This document shows, piece by piece, positions 31,062-32,918 of a stretch of DNA of 32,918 nucleotides. The position numbers and the translations under genes are program-made. Origin of the DNA: a virus; IMG/VR virus record IMGVR_UViG_3300048586_000117, positions 1 through 32,918 of that record, one strand, 5' to 3'. The notes beneath the pieces are model-generated. The model searched no databases. It was not told the origin of the DNA and saw only the letters and a program-made list of their open reading frames with translations. The first letter of the stretch is position 1, and every line of letters begins with the position of its first letter.

Positions 31062-31757
31062 TTGAGAACCACATGGCTCCTACTCTTGACGGTGGCGATA
31101 GCACCAGCCGCGCAGGCCACCACTGACGACGCGGCATTGATTGCAGAAGCGCAGAAATGCACCGAGATCGAAGGCGCTGGATTGCGCATGACTTGCTATG
31201 ACGCCGTGTTTACGGGAGACGGGAAAGCCATCCTGCCCCAACCATCCGGCGAACCCACCACTGAGGACCCAGGCGAGGTAGTCGACCTCCGCAATGAGAT
31301 CCCGCCGGGCGGCAAGTGGTCTGTGCAACGCAGCAAATCAGCGATGACCGACCAGGAATCCATCTTCCTTTCGGTCGAGTCCAACGAGGAGGTGCAGTGT
31401 CAGAAGTTTGGGCCTCCCAGCACGGTGCATCTTGTCGCACGCTGCCTGGAGAACCGAACCTCGCTCTACATCACGGGAGACTGCCACGTTGCCTCCGGGT
31501 TCTATGGGTATGGCAAGGTCACAGTACGATTGGACGATGGAAAGCCGTTCAACCGGAATATGGATGCCAGCACAGACAATCAGGCGCTTGGCCTCTGGAG
31601 CGGAGGAGAGGCGATACCCCTACTGAAGCAGATGCTCGGAAAAGAGCGGATGATCGCGAGGTTCACGCCATTTAGCAGCGACCCGGTCGAGCCTTCGTTC
31701 GATATCTCGGGGCTGGACGCGGTGATATCGACCCTGAGAGAGGCTTGTGGGTGGTAA
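31062..31757 (+). CDS. TagO/VasI-like exported protein (231 aa)
   Basis: Starts at TTG 31062, with GAGGG 8 bases upstream; no in-frame ATG exists near. Residues 1-19 are a signal peptide (LLLLTVAIAPAAQA). The mature part has the pattern of type VI secretion-associated TagO/VasI: LIAEAQKCTEIEGAGLRMTC near the N-terminus (Cys33, Cys45), KWSVQRSKSAMTDQESIFL, VHLVARCLENRTSLYI, VTVRLDDGKP, ARFTPFSSDP and the end FDISGLDAVISTLREACGW. Six cysteines suggest periplasmic disulfides. No T6SS genes are nearby, so it looks like a lysogenic-conversion gene placed next to the immunity region. Confidence 0.8.
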   Translation: MRTTWLLLLTVAIAPAAQATTDDAALIAEAQKCTEIEGAGLRMTCYDAVFTGDGKAILPQPSGEPTTEDPGEVVDLRNEIPPGGKWSVQRSKSAMTDQESIFLSVESNEEVQCQKFGPPSTVHLVARCLENRTSLYITGDCHVASGFYGYGKVTVRLDDGKPFNRNMDASTDNQALGLWSGGEAIPLLKQMLGKERMIARFTPFSSDPVEPSFDISGLDAVISTLREACGW

Positions 31758-31774
31758 TCACCCCATGAAGCGAA

Positions 31775-31804
31775 GCGCCGGAGGCTCGACACTGCCCCCG
31801 GCGC
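31775..31804 (+). terminator. Hairpin after the TagO-like gene
   Basis: GCGCCGG (31775-31781) pairs with CCGGCGC (31798-31804), and two further inner G-C pairs follow across one mismatch. There is no T-run behind it, so it may be a weak or Rho-assisted terminator. Confidence 0.4.
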
Positions 31805-31806
31805 GC

Positions 31807-31843
31807 CTCCATGATCGAGCTCTCACACCAATTGATCATGGAG
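31807..31843 (+). promoter_or_regulatory. Inverted repeat covering the zinc-ribbon ribosome binding site
   Basis: CTCCATGATC (31807-31816) and GATCATGGAG (31834-31843) are perfect 10-bp inverse copies separated by 17 bases. The right arm ends in GGAG, the only Shine-Dalgarno for the TTG start at 31851. In RNA the hairpin would hide it; in DNA the dyad could also be an operator. Confidence 0.6.
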
Positions 31844-31850
31844 ATTCGAT

Positions 31851-32069
31851 TTGACTGACCAGATTACGTTCAAGTGCAAGAAGTGCGCCGCCCCCCTAGC
31901 AATCGACAAGAACAACCCACCAGGAGACGACGATGACCTACTATGCAGAGGTTGCGGAACATCATTTGGGCGCTTCGGCGACGTCAAGGCGCAGATGATG
32001 GAGATCGCAAAACACGAGGTCGAGGCGATGACCAAGCAAGCGCTCGGGCTCAAGCCGAAGTGGAAGTAG
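31851..32069 (+). CDS. Small zinc-ribbon protein (72 aa)
   Basis: The start is TTG 31851, behind GGAG with 7-base spacing; an ATG at 31839 is in another frame. Two Cys pairs, Cys9-x2-Cys12 (KCKKC) and Cys32-x2-Cys35 (CRGC), frame a short loop and form a zinc ribbon. An amphipathic helix follows (KAQMMEIAKHEVEAMTKQAL). Such proteins bind nucleic acid or protein partners. It has its own terminator (32104-32127) and is separated from the TagO-like gene by hairpins, so it appears to be a single-gene unit. Confidence 0.75.
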   Translation: MTDQITFKCKKCAAPLAIDKNNPPGDDDDLLCRGCGTSFGRFGDVKAQMMEIAKHEVEAMTKQALGLKPKWK

Positions 32070-32103
32070 ATCCGGCGATATCGTGTCAATAAATGAGTCT
32101 AGG

Positions 32104-32127
32104 GGCCCCGCATTGCGCGGGGCCTTT
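32104..32127 (+). terminator. Rho-independent terminator after the zinc-ribbon gene
   Basis: GGCCCCGC (32104-32111), loop ATTGC, GCGGGGCC (32117-32124), followed by TTTGCTTT. This is a perfect 8-bp GC stem with a T-rich tail, 35 bases after the stop codon. Confidence 0.85.
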
Positions 32128-32215
32128 GCTTTCGCAGTTGTAGCATGCATCCAGCATCACTCACATGGGCCAACACCATTCCGGCGCAAGTTATGCGCAT
32201 TGCGAATTTTCATGC

Positions 32216-32244
32216 TTGACGTGAATATTCACGAGGCGCATATT
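32216..32244 (+). promoter_or_regulatory. Rightward promoter with palindromic operator, near-copy of the cro promoter
   Basis: -35 TTGACG (32216-32221), a 17-base spacer and -10 CATATT (32239-32244). The perfect 12-bp palindrome GTGAATATTCAC (32221-32232) overlaps the -35 and fills the spacer. Aligned with the cro promoter, the first 16 bases from TTGACG are identical and the -10 differs by one base. Repressor or Cro binding at both promoters is the simplest reading. The promoter drives the genes from 32274 on. Confidence 0.75.
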
Positions 32245-32273
32245 CGCCCCATCGCAACCCGATGGAGGCCACC

Positions 32274-32525
32274 GTGCCACTTATCCTCATCTTCGCCCAA
32301 CAGGCGCCGGCCAATGCGCCGGAACCGCCGAACCTTCGCCCAGAAGCGATCCACAGCAACGCCGCCCGCGCCATGCGCATCCTGCGCGACTTCGCTGCCT
32401 TTCACGCCTTGCCTGCCGATGATCAGCGCACCCTGTGGCGCTTTAACGCTGACCTGATCCGCGCATCCCGCAACCCGGTCGCCGTGCCCTCACGCAGCTG
32501 GCCCACCGATGGGGATGCAGCATGA
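32274..32525 (+). CDS. Small phage protein (83 aa), first gene of the rightward operon
   Basis: The start is set by its ribosome binding site. GGAGG (32264-32268) lies 5 bases before GTG 32274, whereas the in-frame ATG at 32262 has no upstream match and would leave the GGAGG inside the gene. The product begins VPLILIFAQQAPANAPEPP and then has a helical part (NAARAMRILRDFAAFHALPA, DDQRTLWRFNADLIRASRN). No family was recognised. Its stop overlaps the next start (ATGA). Confidence 0.65.
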   Translation: MPLILIFAQQAPANAPEPPNLRPEAIHSNAARAMRILRDFAAFHALPADDQRTLWRFNADLIRASRNPVAVPSRSWPTDGDAA

Positions 32526-32848
32526 TGGATAGCCGCCTTCCCCGCATCGATCCGCCAGCCGTCCGCTCACGCATGGCGCTGGACCGCCTCCGCGCCGCAT
32601 GGGACTGGGCGCGCGCAACGCATCCCGCCGTGCAGGACTTCGACAAGGGCCGCCCATCCCTGCGCGAGGTTGCAGTGAGCTCGACGTGGGTTCTGCGCGG
32701 CGACTGCCCCGATGGCCGTGAGCTGCACGCCTGCATCTATGACGATGCGCTGCAGATCCGCATCGCCACGCCCGGCCCCTATGCCCCCATTGCCCATGTC
32801 GCGCTGGACCTGCCCGCCCGTCTCGGCGGTCACCCCAAGGCTGCCTGA
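32522..32848 (+). CDS. Phage protein of unknown function (108 aa)
   Basis: ATG at 32522 overlaps the upstream stop. The first half is helical (RSRMALDRLRAAWDWARATH). The second half is a small beta-rich domain (SSTWVLRGDCPDGRELHACI, LQIRIATPGPYAPIAHVALD). No known motif. It belongs to the rightward operon that continues beyond the window and probably leads to recombination or integration genes. Confidence 0.65.
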   Translation: MMDSRLPRIDPPAVRSRMALDRLRAAWDWARATHPAVQDFDKGRPSLREVAVSSTWVLRGDCPDGRELHACIYDDALQIRIATPGPYAPIAHVALDLPARLGGHPKAA

Positions 32849-32861
32849 GGCTTTCCGGTGA

Positions 32862-32879
32862 CCGCCCTCGCGGGGGCGG
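32862..32879 (+). other. Short hairpin in the intergenic gap of the rightward operon
   Basis: CCGCCC (32862-32867) pairs with GGGCGG (32874-32879) around six bases. There is no T-run, and a new start codon follows 36 bases later, so it is more likely a structured spacer than a terminator. Confidence 0.3.
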
Positions 32880-32914
32880 CATCCCGAGACCCTCAGCCCA
32901 AAAGGATTTGCCCA

Positions 32915-32918
32915 ATGT
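32915..32918 (+). CDS. Start of the next gene, cut by the window edge
   Basis: ATG at 32915-32917 is preceded by AAGGA (32902-32906) with 8-base spacing. Only the start codon is in the window, so nothing can be said about the product. Confidence 0.5.

Larger units (their letters stand above)
163..32918. mobile_element. Prophage (left end and most of its length), siphovirus with HK97-type head
   Basis: The element begins at a partial tRNA-Val gene and runs past the right edge of the window. It carries a complete minus-strand late operon (terminase to tail tip and lysis), an early replication operon, a cro/repressor switch and several accessory genes at both ends. The order of structural genes is that of HK97/lambda-like siphoviruses. 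No integrase, excisionase or second att copy is visible, so the right end lies outside the window. Because the tRNA is on the minus strand with its 3' end to the left, the tRNA fragment at 163-212 must be the left boundary and the intact tRNA should lie at the right boundary. Confidence 0.93.

Noticed and set aside
31080-31328. Minus-strand ORFs opposite the TagO-like gene
   Set aside because: They are shadows: the plus-strand gene has a signal peptide and family motifs along its whole length.
32103-32110. GGGGCCCC-like palindrome as an operator
   Set aside because: It is part of the terminator stem.

Overview
The window is the left part, roughly 32.7 kb, of a temperate phage integrated in a high-GC alphaproteobacterium. 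The host is most likely a member of the Rhodobacterales (Paracoccus/Rhodobacter type). This rests on the GC-rich codon use, the many Rhodobacterales-style phage proteins (GTA-gp10-like tail chaperone, DUF2163-like and DUF6950-like tail proteins) and the tRNA-Val. No species can be named from the sequence. The phage is a siphovirus with an HK97-type head and a lambda-like tail module.

Layout: bases 1-162 look like chromosome. Bases 163-212 are the 3' half of a tRNA-Val(CAC) gene on the minus strand, which marks the left attachment site; the intact tRNA copy and the integrase are expected beyond the right edge. Bases 213-2900 hold accessory (moron) genes: a tiny ORF, an SRAP-type DNA-protein crosslink protein, a small converging gene, a Fic AMP-transferase-like gene with a small upstream partner, and a remnant of a phage tail gene. 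From 3003 to 24138 one long, tightly overlapping minus-strand operon encodes packaging, head, tail and lysis. In transcription order it runs HNH nuclease, small and large terminase, portal, ClpP-like protease, capsid, connectors, tail terminator, tail tube, chaperone with frameshift, tape measure, tail tip proteins, gpJ-like tip, fibre-assembly-like protein, holin, GH19 endolysin, small membrane proteins and an SGNH-esterase-like tail protein. A strong hairpin (24157-24194) and a 288-aa protein of unknown role lie at the early/late junction.

The early minus-strand operon (25092-30412) starts at a Cro-like gene. It contains a second HTH protein, DUF3310, a 477-aa protein built of seven tandem helix-turn-helix units, and a D5-type replicative helicase. 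Just downstream of the helicase is an array of twelve 9-bp iterons arranged 2-1-3 | 3-1-2 with near-perfect mirror symmetry, a very good candidate for the phage replication origin. The multi-HTH protein is a natural candidate to bind it.

The immunity region (30413-30923) has a divergent cro/repressor control segment and a short repressor with no peptidase domain. It also has an antisense 58-aa ORF with a near-ideal ribosome binding site that overlaps the repressor tail. Rightward of this are a TagO/VasI-like exported protein, a small zinc-ribbon protein behind a hairpin that buries its ribosome binding site, and a rightward operon. That operon starts from a promoter that is almost a copy of the cro promoter, including the palindromic operator, so both are probably controlled by the same repressor. 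The operon continues off the right edge, presumably toward recombination and integration genes.

Gene functions are inferred from residues visible in the translations and from family knowledge; no database search was run.
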